Below are positions 42,795 through 55,134 of a stretch of 64,000 nt of DNA, in pieces. The stretch comes from Gautieria morchelliformis (taxonomy: Eukaryota; Basidiomycota; Agaricomycetes; Gomphales; Gomphaceae). The stretch's first letter is position 1. The number at the start of each line of letters is the position of its first letter. Location of the stretch: contig WHVA01000021.1 of NCBI GenBank assembly GCA_015179125.1, forward strand, positions 62,001 through 126,000, written 5' to 3'. The translations under genes and the position numbers were made by a program. Under the pieces are notes generated by a model that was not told where the DNA came from, did not search any database, and saw nothing but the letters and a program-made list of their open reading frames with translations.

Positions 42795-45700
42795 CCGAGC
42801 AGGATGGCTGCCGCATAGCCATGGCAGTGCATGCTGGCGTCCGATGTCCTGCCGTGATAATACATTGGCATCGGGGGTACCATCGTTGTTGCCAGCTGGC
42901 CATCCAGAGCAGGATGACTGCCGCATGCCAGTGGCAGCCTGGCTTCACAACGGTATGTTTATCCTATCCTTGCTTATACTAATTAAATAGCCATTATCAC
43001 CAGGCTTTTGTTGTCATCCGACTTGGCTTCATCCTCTTCTGCCACTGAGATTCGACTACAGGTAGTATTTTATGCGTGTGAAGCGTATATTTCCACGAAG
43101 TCATTTCAAACTCCGATGTTCGAAACACTCGAAGGCCTGCACGTGACCCTGCGAAGTATGCATGGAACCAAACAAACAACACTTCGCACCACCACAACCT
43201 CTCCTTCGTTGAGATCCAACTATCTGATTTTTCTCATCGTTGTGCTGCTAATGTATTGTTCTTGCTCTCCTTTTCCTTTTTGACCTTTCTTGGACATGCA
43301 CCGCATTTCACATCTCTCTGTTTGAGCTTGTCAGAACTTGACAAGTCTTAGAATAGCGTAGATTGACGATTTGCTCTTGTGGACGCCTGGCTGTTGTCAC
43401 TCTTGGCAGATCTAGGCTCCACTTGACTGCAGTTTATCCTATCCTAGATGGCGGTGACCCGACTAGGTACGCCGGAGGAGACGGTGAGCAGGCTGGGGGC
43501 CGCTTTGGCTCACACGTGTAGAAGAACAACGAACTTTTGCAGATCTTGCGAGAAATGCACCCAACATCTGTCAAGGCAGCTGTTGGGTTCATGTGCTTGC
43601 CTGTAACACCTCTTCGTCAGTCTCACATAAGAGATAGAGGTGATGAAGGATTTAGGGCTGCATCCTGACTGTTTGACACGGCAGAAGTCCCTTCTCCTGG
43701 TCAAGAGACTCTACTAGCAAGTAATGTTGCGTTTGGGTTTTCAGGGATGGTATTCAACTGGATGGCTACTCCTGAGCAAGTCTGGCGCTCTGAAAGGTTG
43801 GGTAAGGCAATGCTACATCTCCACACATCGGCGAGTGGTCGTGTATGGGTGCGAGAAGGGGGCAGAGGACGAGCTGGCATTGAGGGTGGGCCATGACATT
43901 GGCGGGGCCATGCAGGTGGGGGCAACGGCGAGGGTGGTGACTGGAGGGGAGGGCTGGAGGAGTGAGTGTCAGCGATGTTGAGGAGAGGGTCTATAAGGAC
44001 TTTGATGTCGAGAAGTACAATGTGGAGCGTATACTTGTGGAATTTATACGATTATATGAACGCATTTTAGAATATAGCGTGCATGACATGTAAGTACCTT
44101 ATAATATGCAACCAGTCTGGTGTGAAGCAGCCAGCTTTGCATCGTGTGGGCATTTCACAGGAATGATGGCTTCATGATGGCAGCACTTGCATGACAATGG
44201 TAATGCAGTTACATTCCACCTCTGGTTGGTATCTGATGATTGCTGCACATTGCACCTCTTTTAGAAGATTTACCAATGGTCATCACTTGTTATGACCGTG
44301 GTCAGCGAAGGTCATACCGCCGCGGTTTTAGTGATGTAATTTTTGATCCTCGGTATGAGAGGTGAAGGACTCGCAGGAGGTATATATGTCTGAATTGGCT
44401 TTGTCGCCGCAATAACCGAAGACTGCGAATTTGTGTTTAAGCCACAGGCTTTGCACTTAGATATACGTCTGAAAGTTCGACGATGTAATGAAGGACAGAA
44501 CATGCCTGTGCAACTGCTTGGTCTCGATGATCGAGGTGTTTATCCTAGCACTTAGTGGGACACTACTGTATGTGTACTAGAAGCTACTCGAAAGTCAATA
44601 TAACTTACTGGACTTGACATGGATAGCGTTGCGTAACTGGTCTTCAAAACATCCAAACACGATTAGGTATGAAGTTCAGACACTAGTTACGGGACTCACT
44701 AGAACGTGAGCCACTGTACAGAGTATATAGAGTTGAACACACAGGGTGCACTGTCGATTGTTTCCTCGAATGGGTAAATGCTAGTATCGGTCACGGGGTT
44801 GGACTTGCACGACCATGGTACATGCAGGAGAGAATATGAATCATTCGAGACAACGTCATCAGCGCACTCCATGCCCAAATTGAATTAGAGACCAGTTCCG
44901 AGGCAAAAAGTAAACGCCGTCGTGACATGGGTAGACAGCCTAGACACGAAGGAATATGGGACACAGGGTCGTCGAAGTGAAGAACGGGTCAGCGACGAGA
45001 CTGAGATATTCCAATTATGGCGCTCAGGGGAACACTGCAGACAATACTTAGGTCACCTCGCAGAACTACAGAGCATCAGAAACAGACGAGGCCAGACACA
45101 TCCAAGGTCGTGAAAGCCAAAGCCAGAGTGGCTGCAAGTTCGTGTAGTGTGACAGCGCCTAGACATGGGAATGGCGAAGATATCGGTAGACTTCACCTCC
45201 GAAGTGAAATTGTAAGCGGTGCACGCAGCTGACTAGGAACAACAACAGGACAGTACTTTTGGAGTATTGCCTGACTATCATTTTCGCGACAAGTGCATGA
45301 AATTCCGAATCGCATCCATGCTGTGCCGCCTGGGGATGGCCCTTACTACAACCAGTGATAAGAAGGCAGCGTTGCAGGATCTCGAGCACGCCCACTACAA
45401 GTAACCCAACGCGATGGTTGATCCTTCGTCAATGACAGGCAAGTCCGCGGCTACAACTCCTAGACTAGTAATACAGTTTCTCGTGAATCCTCAGTGGCAC
45501 AAATAGACTCACTTTACGTGAGGTGCAAAATTGCTCGTACCCCTCGGTTGAATGTGTCATTTTATGGAAGAGTCAGCGCGCAGATCAGCACCAGACGTTG
45601 CCTGAGTAAATGTGGCGCCCGCAGTGACTGCTAGCGTTGTTGACGTGTCGGTCTAGGGTGCATCTGGATAGAAGAGTAATTATTTACGACTTGATTGCTT

Positions 45701-45986
45701 GCGAAGTGATTTGGATTTTAAGCGGTGGAGGCCTCGTCTGATCGACACAGTGAATGGTGTAGGGTTGACTGTCTCAAGGAGCCGTGGACTGCAAACACAA
45801 GTCGTTGGCATGGATATTACTCTGCGCGTGTGCTCTACAAACCAATGTTAATCTGGCATGCTCACTGTTCTCCCAACCCACCGCCAATCCTATGCCTTCG
45901 ACACAACAGCCCCTGCTCTGATCATACCCATGAAACTGTCTTCGTCCAGACCACCTGCATTCCGGTTATTACTATTTGACTCCACG
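42795..45986. other. Gene-poor stretch
   Basis: About 3.2 kb without a supported gene. Near the left edge a ~30-bp motif (GAGCAGGATG.CTGCCGCAT) occurs twice, at about 42797 and 42907. Short ORFs near 43000, 43700 and 45000 show no recognisable features. Confidence 0.35.
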
Positions 45987-46631
45987 CTACAATATCCACT
46001 CACTTTTAGTCTTTTTCTTCTTGTCGTTCCTCTCTGGATCTGGTGCCGGCAACGTCGCCTTCCCCTTTCCACGCTGTGCCTTCGCCCCCTTGCTCGTCTG
46101 TTCAGCCTCTGCCTGCGATTGCTGGACGGCGTTAAAAAGTTTTATAACTACAGTGTATCAGCAGACAGTAAAGTATAACTTTCGTGCTCACTGACCCCCT
46201 CGTTGTGCCACCTTCCGCAACGCTCGTTCTCCCTCGACTCCCCAGCCTCCAATCACATCCTTTACCCGCCCCTTTTCCTCCCTTTCCTTTTTTTCTCCCG
46301 CCAGCACCTTTCGTGCTCCCCGTTCCAGCTTTTCCTCCTTTTGTCGCCGTCCAACACCCGGCTTCAGACTCATCGGTGCTGCTACTCCATCTGGTCCCCT
46401 CGTCGACAGCAATGACTCTAGAGCAGCTCCAAACCTCGACGGCGACGTCGCTCGACGTTTCCGCTTCATCGTCTTCCGCGATTTTTCTGTCCGTCGTTGG
46501 GCGATTTCCGTCTCTGTATCTGTTGTCTCTGTCCCGTCACTGCCACCCTCGCTCCCAGTCATCTCAGAACCCGCCTCGTCGTCGTCTTCGTTGTCTGTGT
46601 CGACTTTTGCTCGTTTCAGTAGTGGTGGCAT
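45987..46631 (-). CDS. RRP15: RRP15 family ribosome biogenesis protein, two exons
   Basis: Minus-strand exons 46631-46196 and 46147-45987 (48-nt intron) give 198 aa. RRP15 is a nucleolar factor needed for pre-60S rRNA processing. The conserved core is clear: 'APMSLKPGVGRRQKEEKLER', 'KVLAGEKKEREEKGRVKDVIGGWG', then 'RALRKVAQRGVIKLFNAVQQSQ' spanning the splice junction. The N-terminus is acidic (DTDNEDDDEAG) as usual. The first ATG in frame, at 46631, was taken; an upstream GTG in frame is not a plausible eukaryotic start. Divergent from the ankyrin-DIL gene, 141 bp between the starts. Confidence 0.9.
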
Positions 46632-46772
46632 GCTGGAAACGGAAGCAGAACCCGTTTGCCTTCCCACGCCTCACCCTGCCGACTCGCTTGCGACTCGCAA
46701 GCAGCCCACCCAACGACGAGCAACTACCCTTGCTCACTCCCTTCCACAACATAGCGTATATCCATTGGATCC
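46632..46772. promoter_or_regulatory. Short divergent intergenic region (shared promoter)
   Basis: 141 bp separate the start codons of RRP15 (minus) and the ankyrin-DIL gene (plus). Both transcripts must start within or very near this interval, so a bidirectional promoter is inferred. No clear TATA box was seen. Confidence 0.6.
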
Positions 46773-49700
46773 ATGGTTGAATCCGTGGTATCCCCGCTAT
46801 CCCCCCCTCCATACCAGTCCGACCCATTCGTCCCAGAGCCTGACCTCCACCCGCTCTACCCTTCATCATCTTATTTGGTCCCCCTCCTCGCTGCAAACTC
46901 TGGCCTATCCCCCACGCAGAAACGCGACCTTGTTCAGCACTCTCTTTTACGAGCGTGTACATTTGCAGACCTCTCTCTCCTATCATACCTCCTCGCCGAC
47001 CCACTCGCACGCCCATGTGTCGACCTCGCCATACAGGATGGAGACGAGGATTCACTTGGGCTCATCAGCACCACCATCCTTGGATTTGGGGGCGATTTTG
47101 ATAGAGACGTAGACCGTGAGGAGTGCGTACGGCTTCTCGTCGAAGAGGGTACAGATCTCCATGCCACAGACACCGGTAAGTGTACCTCTCTCATTACTTG
47201 GAAGCGCACTCACCTAGAATATTTTGACTCATCACTATAACCTGCACTGCCCACGCAGCCGGCTGGTCCGCACTACACCATGCTGCCCTCCTCGCGCCCC
47301 CCACCCTCGTTTCTTTCCTCCTCAAGCACGGCGCATCCCCTTTCCGCCTCACCCGCCGTGGCCTCACTCCGCTCGACATCCTCACCGCGCACTCACTCAT
47401 CCCCGGCCGCGAGGCCGTCGCCTTCCTCCTTGAAGAGGCCATGCGAGCGCGGGGCTGGGAGGGTGGCCGCATGGAGGCACGGAGACGCAAGGAGGAAGAG
47501 CGTGCGCGGCGGAGGGGAAGGAGGCGGGCCGTGAAGATGGATGTGGGTCGGGTGTTAGGGTTGGGGGAGTATTGGTGGGGGGATGATGGGGATGACGGGG
47601 ATACGTACGAGTCAGAGTCGTCGTCTGCCACTTCGTCCGAGGACGAGGATGACGACGGCGGTGGGGAAGGGGACGGTCCTATGAGCATATCATATGTGCG
47701 TGCTTCACCGTAATCTTACCCGCCACGCTAACCCCGCTCTTACTCCCCTACAGAGCCCGCCCCCCACATTCACATCTATGCTTGTCTTCTCCCCCACCAC
47801 CCTCGGTCCTATCCTCGACTCCCTAATATACAGCGCCACTGGCTCCATCACTCATACCCACAGCCCCATTTTCGCTTCTACTCCCCGTCCTACACTCCGC
47901 AATGCCAACCCTGCCCGAGCACTCTACCTCCTCGCCCGCTTCGCTTGCATTGCGTGTGACGAAGGCTGGCTCGAGGACCTTATGGGAGGCGCGGTGGATC
48001 GGATTGAGCGAATCGTTTTTGTGAGTTGGCTTCAGTTTTGCTCTCGAGCTCTTGTTTTCGTTTCTGTGTATTCGGTCGTTATTTCCTGCAAACTACATTT
48101 CGTGATTGCCTTGCATCCTGCAGTCTATCATCTGTACTCAACGTCCCTCAGGCCCACCCCGACCACATTCCCCTCCAGTCCTTCTGGCTTTTCAATACCA
48201 CAGCTCTCCTCCACCTCCTCCGCTGTGATACGCACGTCTCCGAGATATGCGAACTCCTTGACCTATTCAGTCTTCTAGAGGGTGTTATCAGAGCTGTTTA
48301 TGGTGCGTGGCGTCCTGGCATGGGTGTATATCGCTATTTATTCTTGTGCGGTTTTCTTGCATGATTACGCTTGGATCTTCTCCGTCGCCTCCCCTCCCCT
48401 GCTCTTTGCCTACCTACGCGCCCCACTCATCCCAGTATTTATTATCCGCATTGCCGAACGCAAAATTGACCCACTCCTCGACACCGCACTCCTCGAGCAC
48501 GCCCCGCTCGCCTCCGAGTTCGACGCTCTCCACTTCGCAGGCGAATGGCCAGAGTGGGGATTCCTCCGCTCTTTTGCTGCAAAGAACGCACTCGCCGGCG
48601 GCGCAAAGCTCACGAAGCGCAAACACGTCTCAACGCCCCCACTCGCTGCCCCATCGCCATCGTCGCAGTCACACCTGTCCTCCTCTGTGTCGCTCAACGG
48701 CGTCAACGGCGCCAGTGTGCCCCCCAGCCCCGGCCCGCGCGCAAACTCGCGTCCACCCTCCCCTTCGCCGAGTCTACAGAATTTCCTAACAATAAACGCG
48801 AACACGCACACCCCTCCCAACCCCAGCTTATACCCCAGCCCAAACCCCACCCCTCTCCCTGGCCCCGGCACTATGCGCGGCCCGAGCCCCAGCCCAAGCA
48901 CCCGCTTTTCATGGGCACAGAGCCTCACACGTGCACGCGCCGCGTCGGTGGTGGGTACGGTGGGTGGTGGTGCTTCGTTCTTGCAGGGACAGTCCCAGGA
49001 TGGGCATATGCCGTCTAATACTCACGCTAATACTCACTCCTCCACTCATCCTGCAGTCCCCAGCACCCCCAACGCAGCTAAGCCCACCTTAAGCCTCTTA
49101 CACCCCTCCACGCCTACCCCAGGGCCCAACACACCACGTGCGTTGACGCTCCAGCTCGCCGCGCTTCACACGTTGCTCTCGCTCGCGGGGATAAACCCCG
49201 CACTCGTAACCCAGATGTATTCGCAGGTCATGTATTGGTGTGCTTGTGAGTGTGCGTTCCGTTGGTTTCATGGGTTTCATTGGTGTTTTCCTATCTGTTT
49301 TCTTTGTATATTTGGCTTCTTGTTTGTTTGTTTTTGTTTTAAGTGGCGCATCCTCGCGCATGTACGTGCTCGTGGGTGGATTATGTGGAGACTGACTCTA
49401 CCTGTGCGCATACGGCTGTAGGTGAGATGTTCAACCGCATTCTAACACGGAAGAAATACCTCTGCCGGTATGTGCAACGTAATTGTAATATTTGATGTGA
49501 GTAACCGCTGACCCTGGCGGCAATTATACGTGGTACTGGGGGTTTTGGGGAACTCTTGGGTGACACTCGACACGGCTTTTAACACTTCACGCTTGATATT
49601 TTGGCGCTTCGCACTCGCCATCCCATACTCCCAACAGCTCCCGGGCTCTGCAGATCGGAATGAACCTTAGCGTGCTTGAGGAGTGGGTTGTCAGCTCGGG

Positions 49701-51116
49701 TCTCCCACACGGCGTGGAGGCACACTTTGCGCCGGTAAGGGAGCTCTTGCAATGGTTGCAGGTGGGTTGGCTATCGGTTTTTAGCTTACTTTGGGGGGTT
49801 GGGAAGAATTATTGTTATTGTTACTGTTGCGCCTCGGGGGTTCTGGTTTTGAAATGTGAGATGGGTAGGGCTGATTGGGTATTGGTCCTCTTCGTAGTGC
49901 TTGTCATCTGTTGCGGAGTTCACGACATTGGTGGAGACGATTCAGACTATGCGACATTTGAATCCGCTACAGGTGAGTGGGTAGAAGTCGACAAGTTTTT
50001 GTACGAGATCGTCTTTTTATTTATTTTCGCGCTAGATGCGGCGCGCTGTGCGTGATTATCGCTACGAGGTCTGTGTCTAAAAGACTTCCTCAACACGCGA
50101 TGTGCTGATAACTCCAGGTCTCGGAGACCCGCATGAGTGAGGAATGTGCCCAATATCTCATCCAGCTGCAGAAGGACTGGGAGCGGCGGCGCGTCAAACT
50201 TGGCGTCGAGGCCCTCCGCCGAGAAGTCAGTCTGACTGTACTCCCAGAAATCCGTCTGATCGTCACCCCCCGCTTTAGATGGGCCAACGCGACCACAACC
50301 ACGACGGTAGCGTCTCCTCCATGGTCAACGACACCGCCTCACAAGCCCCCTCCATTTCAACCCTCTCCACCGAAAAGTCCGAAAGGTCTGAACGGTACGA
50401 GGCGCAGCGTGGGATCGACCTCCTCTTCTCGCGCACGCATGAGCGTGGAGATTGGACCGCGCCCAGCGCACCTGAGGCGCTCGGGGAGTTGCGGGACTCG
50501 CGGTATATGCTGCCACTCGTGCTGCCAAGTGATCCACGGCTGCTCGCGGCTGTGCCGAAGGGGAGCAGTGCGGGGAGCAGGAGCGGGGCTGGAAGGTCGA
50601 ACAGGGAGAGCGCGCTTCAGACGCCGGTGGGGAGTGGGGTAGGGGGTGCGTTTGATCGGGTGCGTGAGGAGCGGAGTGCGAGTCGGGCGAGTACGACGGG
50701 GAGGGGGGCGATGGGGTGGCGGTCGAGGGGGCGGAAGCTGAGGAAGATCGGGATCGACACACTGGAGTGGGTAGACGGGATACGGGGTTTGGCGTGGTCG
50801 TCGGGCGGGGCGACAGATCTGAGATTGTTTGCTGGGGATGATGAGGAATACAATAATGAAGATGGCGAGGAAGAGTTGGTGCAAGAGAGGAACGGGGAGG
50901 GTGATAGGGAGCGACGGCTTGCTGTGAGTGTTTTATACGTGCATGTATTCCTGGAGCTCAAGGGCCGTATGATGCTAGGGGTCAAATCGTAACGGGGACA
51001 TTCTCGGAGCAGGCACGGCCCTGACACAAAAACCACGAAAGCCGTCATCCTCAAGACGAGGTCCCGAACTAGATAGCACGGGGGATGACACGGCAGTGCC
51101 GGAGGCAGAGGAGTAG
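46773..51116 (+). CDS. Ankyrin-repeat / DIL-domain protein, twelve exons
   Basis: Exons 46773-47175, 47259-47695, 47754-48020, 48152-48302, 48436-49245, 49422-49467, 49638-49761, 49898-49972, 50036-50068, 50118-50225, 50279-50923 and 50979-51116 give 1078 aa, all in phase. Ankyrin repeats lie at residues about 90-200 ('TAGWSALHHAALLAPPTLVSF', 'RRGLTPLDILTAHSLI'), then an acidic linker (EDEDDDGGGEG). A DIL (dilute-type) domain follows, split by a long Ser/Pro insert: 'ARALYLLARFACIACDEGWL', 'QSFWLFNTTALLHLLRC' ... 'LVTQMYSQVMYWCACEMFNRIL', 'GLPHGVEAHFAPVRELLQWLQ'. DIL domains occur in myosin V tails; this fungal ANK-DIL family is thought to act in polarity or trafficking. Donors GTCTGT and GTGCGT are non-canonical variants. 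Confidence 0.9.
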
Positions 51117-51760
51117 ACCCGTCATACATGTTCACATTCGCATCTATTTGCTGCTATCATAGACTGGCATCATCTGTAAATTTTACCACATTTGCATCTC
51201 TGGCTTCAGGTTTGAGTACTACTAAGTTACATAGACTTCTGGAAATGCATGACGCTTCCTATTTCTATTTTGACAGTCATACATTGTGACAGAAAGGAAG
51301 CCCGGGCTGTGGAAGGCATCAGAAAACAATACTTACCTCAAGTTTGCCGAAAAAGAGGTTATCTAACTCCTGTGAAAGCCCCAAGCTGGAAGGTACCAGA
51401 CCAATGCATGTGATCAGACTCCTCCAGAACTGCTCCAAAGCCTCAGCAGCTCTGCTGGCATATATAGAGAACTCGCATGTCCGCCAGCGAGGTTACAAAA
51501 CAGCAGGTTTCGTGTTGAAATCTCCTGGTCAGATGTACCTAGGCCAAATTTTATTTCTTGATCAATCTCGTGCTTCATAAAAAAAGGTATTGAGCCTTGT
51601 CTGACAACTCTGTCCCCTAACAGCTATACACCTACGATACAACATAAGTCATTTAATGAATTATTTGGCTGAGGAATAGAAGCAATACTTGATTCAGATG
51701 GCAAGGCAAGTTTCTGTCTTCCAATATATTTCACGACTGTGAACTTTTTTTGATTTCCAG
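51117..51760. other. Intergenic, no gene seen
   Basis: 3' flank of the ANK-DIL gene and start of the repeat-rich right arm; no coding signal. Confidence 0.35.
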
Positions 51761-52074
51761 ATGTGCTATTTTGCAAGGAACCGAGGGGCCTACATGGCCC
51801 CAGCGAAGGATGGCAAAACCATCCAACAGGCAATCCGCAAGCAGGTGGCCTTGGAGATTGACTCCGAAGACATGGCCATGAGCCTGGAGCTCAAGGTAGA
51901 ACACTGGCAACCGAAAGAGGCGCAAGCTGCCTGTCATTATATGCGTGCCCTGGAGTTGCACAAGCAGCATGCTGAAGAGGCAGTGAATTGAGCGCAGACC
52001 ACCCAGCTACCAAAGGAACAGCAGGAACATGTTGTTCAGGAAGCCAGACAGGCATGTGTCAAGATTGGTTTTTA
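51761..52074 (+). pseudogene. Degenerate ORF, probably retroelement-derived
   Basis: Reads 'GKTIQQAIRKQVALEIDSED' and 'KEAQAACHYMRALELHKQH', a Gln/Ala-rich helical peptide, then an in-frame TGA (51989-51991) and continues 'EHVVQEARQACVKIGF'. It may be the 5' part of the Gypsy-1 ORF split by the repeats at 52.6-53.4 kb. Family not recognised. Confidence 0.3.
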
Positions 52075-52582
52075 GGCCTTAATATCATGTATTAGTGAAC
52101 ACAGCGAATGCCCAAATAGCTTGTGCGAAGAAGTGTGCCGTTCGGCGAATAAGATGAACCAATAAATGTTCTGAAGGTAAGAGGGCTGCCTGAACGGAGC
52201 TCGCCCTATCTACAGTCATAGCGAAGTAGCCCATAACACTTGATGATGTAACATGCAAGGTGTCACAGAAAGGTTGTTCAAGCAGTAACAATCCTTTTGC
52301 CGGCGAAGGCACTCCTTCGGAGCCCTTCACTGACAGTGCCAATAATAGTATGAAGGCTAAGGTAATGAAGGTGAAGTACGAAAACTCACCAGTGGTGCTT
52401 AAGTCCTCCTCTGGTTGAAGATAGGAATCTATAGGAGAGGGCTCAAGACGATGGTCACAGTGAGGTCAAGTTTTGCACAAGATAGACATATGATAATTGA
52501 ACTGGGGAATATACATGTGAATGTAGACTACTTATACTGAATACTCATATGATGCTGGTGAATAGGAAAGAGGCCGTCTTGA

Positions 52583-53367
52583 GTCAGGGTTGGATAGGGG
52601 TGCGCAGTCGGGATACAAATAGATGAAACACATATACAATAGAATGAAAGAGGATTGTGAACATGAAACAATGGAGGGGAAGAGGATAAAGGTGCCCATG
52701 TAAGAAAACACATCTTGAGACCTGCATACATGTTACCCTGCACGGACTCTTGGTCTCTTGGGTTGATCCCACACGATTTACGGGTAGGATGTCCTGCGAA
52801 TGCATTCTGGCCATATGAACACCTAAAGGGGTTGAGTCAGGAAGATGGTGGGGCCAGTGATGAACCATCATGCCAGGTAGAGGATGTCAATTGTGTTTGA
52901 TGGCATGCCTGCTGGAGAATGATGTGAGTAGCGAATGGTCATTTGGCGAATGGGACGAAGAGCGAATGGAGCAAACATAGAGGAGGAGTGGTTGAAGGGT
53001 AGGGTGAACTCAGGCGAACATACAGGAGGAGCGGTGAAGGGGAAAGTAGGGATAGCTGGGTAAGGGAAATAAATGGGTCATGATAGGTTTATCCCACACG
53101 ATCTACGGGTAGGACGTCCTGCAAATGCATTCTGGCCATAGGAACACCGGGGTTGGGTCGAGAAGGTGATGGGACCAGTGATGAACCATCAAGCCAGGTA
53201 AAGGATGTCGATTGTGTTTGACAGTGTGGCTACTGGCAAATGATGCGAGTAGCGAATAGCTGTTCGGCGAATTCGGCGAAGAGTGAATGGAGTGAACATA
53301 GAAGTGGAGTGATGAAAGGGAGAATGGAGTTACTGGGTACAAGAAATAAACGAGTCATGACAGCATG
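52583..53367 (+). repeat. Dispersed repeat R52, one full and one partial direct copy
   Basis: Copy a spans about 52583-53085 and copy b (3' two thirds) about 53087-53367. Both contain ATCCCACACGAT.TACGGGTA, CAGTGATGAACCATCA and TCATGA near the end. A third copy lies inverted at 63473-63930. No coding capacity; it could be an LTR or a non-autonomous element. Confidence 0.7.
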
Positions 53368-54880
53368 CTCCGCTCTTTCAAGCAGATCCAGAATGCAGGA
53401 TTGATGGGGGATACCCAACATCAATCCCTGCGCAGCAGTGGGCAGATAGACACTGCCACACGCCATGCGCAGCTGCACGAAAGGTCCATTGCTTTGACTG
53501 AGGCTCAAGGCATCCCAGACCAGATCAAGGGCCCACAGGAGCCATACAACGGCGTCACACGGATGATCTGTGTAGCACTCATGGACGCTGCAGACACGGA
53601 CCCAGAAAAGTTCATGCTTGTGAAGGCTGGCGTAAAGCTGGCGCACCCCGAGCCATACACCAGAGGTTTGGACCTCGAAGAATTCAAGGGATTCGTAGCT
53701 GGCATCTTGAGATGGCTCAAGATGAATTGCCTATTAGGGCCAACCACCATGCAGATGCAGGTAGATTACCTGGGCACTCGCCTAACAGGTGAGGCCCAAG
53801 AATGGTTCGTCCAAAACATCAAGCATTTTGATAGTCAGGTCTGTGAATGGACCTTGGAAATGGCAATGCAAGGGTTGCAGAAGAGATTCATGCACAGCCT
53901 AACATATCACCATGCATTGAATAAGTTTGACATGGTCGTGCAAGGCATGAAAACTGTTCAGGAGATGCTGAATGAGCTCACGAAATACTCGGTGTGGATG
54001 ATACAGCCGCTGGATGAATACATGCTCTGAAGATGGTTTGTGTCAGCATTGCATGATACGTTGTGCAATGAAGTCCTAAAAAAGGGCTACAACACCGAAT
54101 CCAGCTCGATCAATTCATGCACACCCTATGATCAAACCCTGAGGGTGTCCCTCCCACCATCCGCGATGACGTGGAAGGTGAATTAAACACAACAGATATT
54201 GACATCTGGATGTGGATAAGGATCCTGGCTCCAAAAAACCAAGCCATGGTCCCCCCTCAAGTCACAGTTAAGCGACTTGTTTGGTACGCCGCACCAATGG
54301 CAGGAACTCGTGAACGATATCACGATTCCTCCTCCCACGGCGCACATCCTGCGTGCTTTGGTGACAGGGAAGTTCCCAGTCAGGGACAGGCTCACACATG
54401 AGATCCCGCTGAAGGAGCTCACGTCATGGCTTGCTCTCCATGGCGGCGTGACTCAGGAACATGTCCCTTGGATCGAGGGATACTTCCAATGACTTTGGGA
54501 CAAAGAAGTTGCAAACGCTGCTGCTCACACAGGGCAGCAGTGACACAAACAGGGACTAAAGCTGTCCCAGCGTGCCCATGAAAAAGCGGCCACGAGTACC
54601 TCGGAGCAGCTAAATAAGGAGCTACTTGCGACCCGGCCCCCGGATCCACAACCTGATCTGGCCACGGATACTGCATTCATCAAGGAGATGGGTATCAACC
54701 CATCTCTTGAAGCGGGTCCGTTTCAGCCCCAAGACAGACCTGGCCCATCCACATCCGCTAACGCAGATGCAATGCAGGTGGATCCCCGGCCCATGCCGGC
54801 TCCATATACAGATGTCCAGATGGGCAGCTCGCCCACCGCCGAGGAAAAAGACCTCGACACAGAAATATACAGTGATTAGA
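53365..54880 (+). pseudogene. Gypsy-1 gag region, decayed
   Basis: 'DLEEFKGFVAGILRWLKMNC' and 'YLGTRLTGEAQEWFVQNI' match the retrotransposon gag domain of basidiomycete Gypsy elements, followed by 'NKFDMVVQGMKTVQEMLNEL' and, after an in-frame TGA (54028-54030), 'RWFVSALHDTLCNEVLKKGY'. Downstream frames to 54880 contain two further in-frame TGAs ('YFQ*LWDKE' near 54490, 'GQQ*HKQ' near 54541). No protease, RT or integrase is present. A 3' LTR follows. Confidence 0.65.
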
Positions 54881-54901
54881 GTTCACCATAGTGGGGGAGG
54901 G

Positions 54902-55134
54902 TGTAAATATGCATATTTACCTGTATTGCCACAGGGCAATACATAATACTCGGTAGCTTAGATAGTGCCAGTGGGTCCTCATGGACCCACTGTATAGTTC
55001 TTGTGTGGGAACCCTCTGGGATTCCCCAGCTTAACCTTACTTGTAAACTGTCACTATGTCGTATTAGAATCACCGCAGATTGGTCGAGTTCTACTGCCTT
55101 GTGATAACACAAGCATTAAGCCACACATCTTACA
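54902..55134 (+). repeat. Gypsy-1 3' LTR
   Basis: 233 bp, starts TGTAAATATGC and ends CATCTTACA, so the ends are inverted TGTAA/TTACA. A polypurine tract (GTGGGGGAGG, 54891-54900) directly precedes it. Its right end abuts the minus-strand gag remnant. No matching 5' LTR lies in the window. Confidence 0.6.

Noticed and set aside
43008..43283. Small secreted or membrane protein (hydrophobic C-terminus)
   Set aside because: No signal peptide at the N-terminus, no introns, no recognisable homology; probably chance.
46632..46667. Extending RRP15 upstream to a GTG at 46667
   Set aside because: GTG is not a normal eukaryotic start and the first ATG (46631) gives a typical acidic RRP15 N-terminus.
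46591..47112. Plus-strand Ser/Thr/Pro-rich ORF over the RRP15/ankyrin-DIL start region
   Set aside because: Out of frame with both supported genes and without any recognisable feature.
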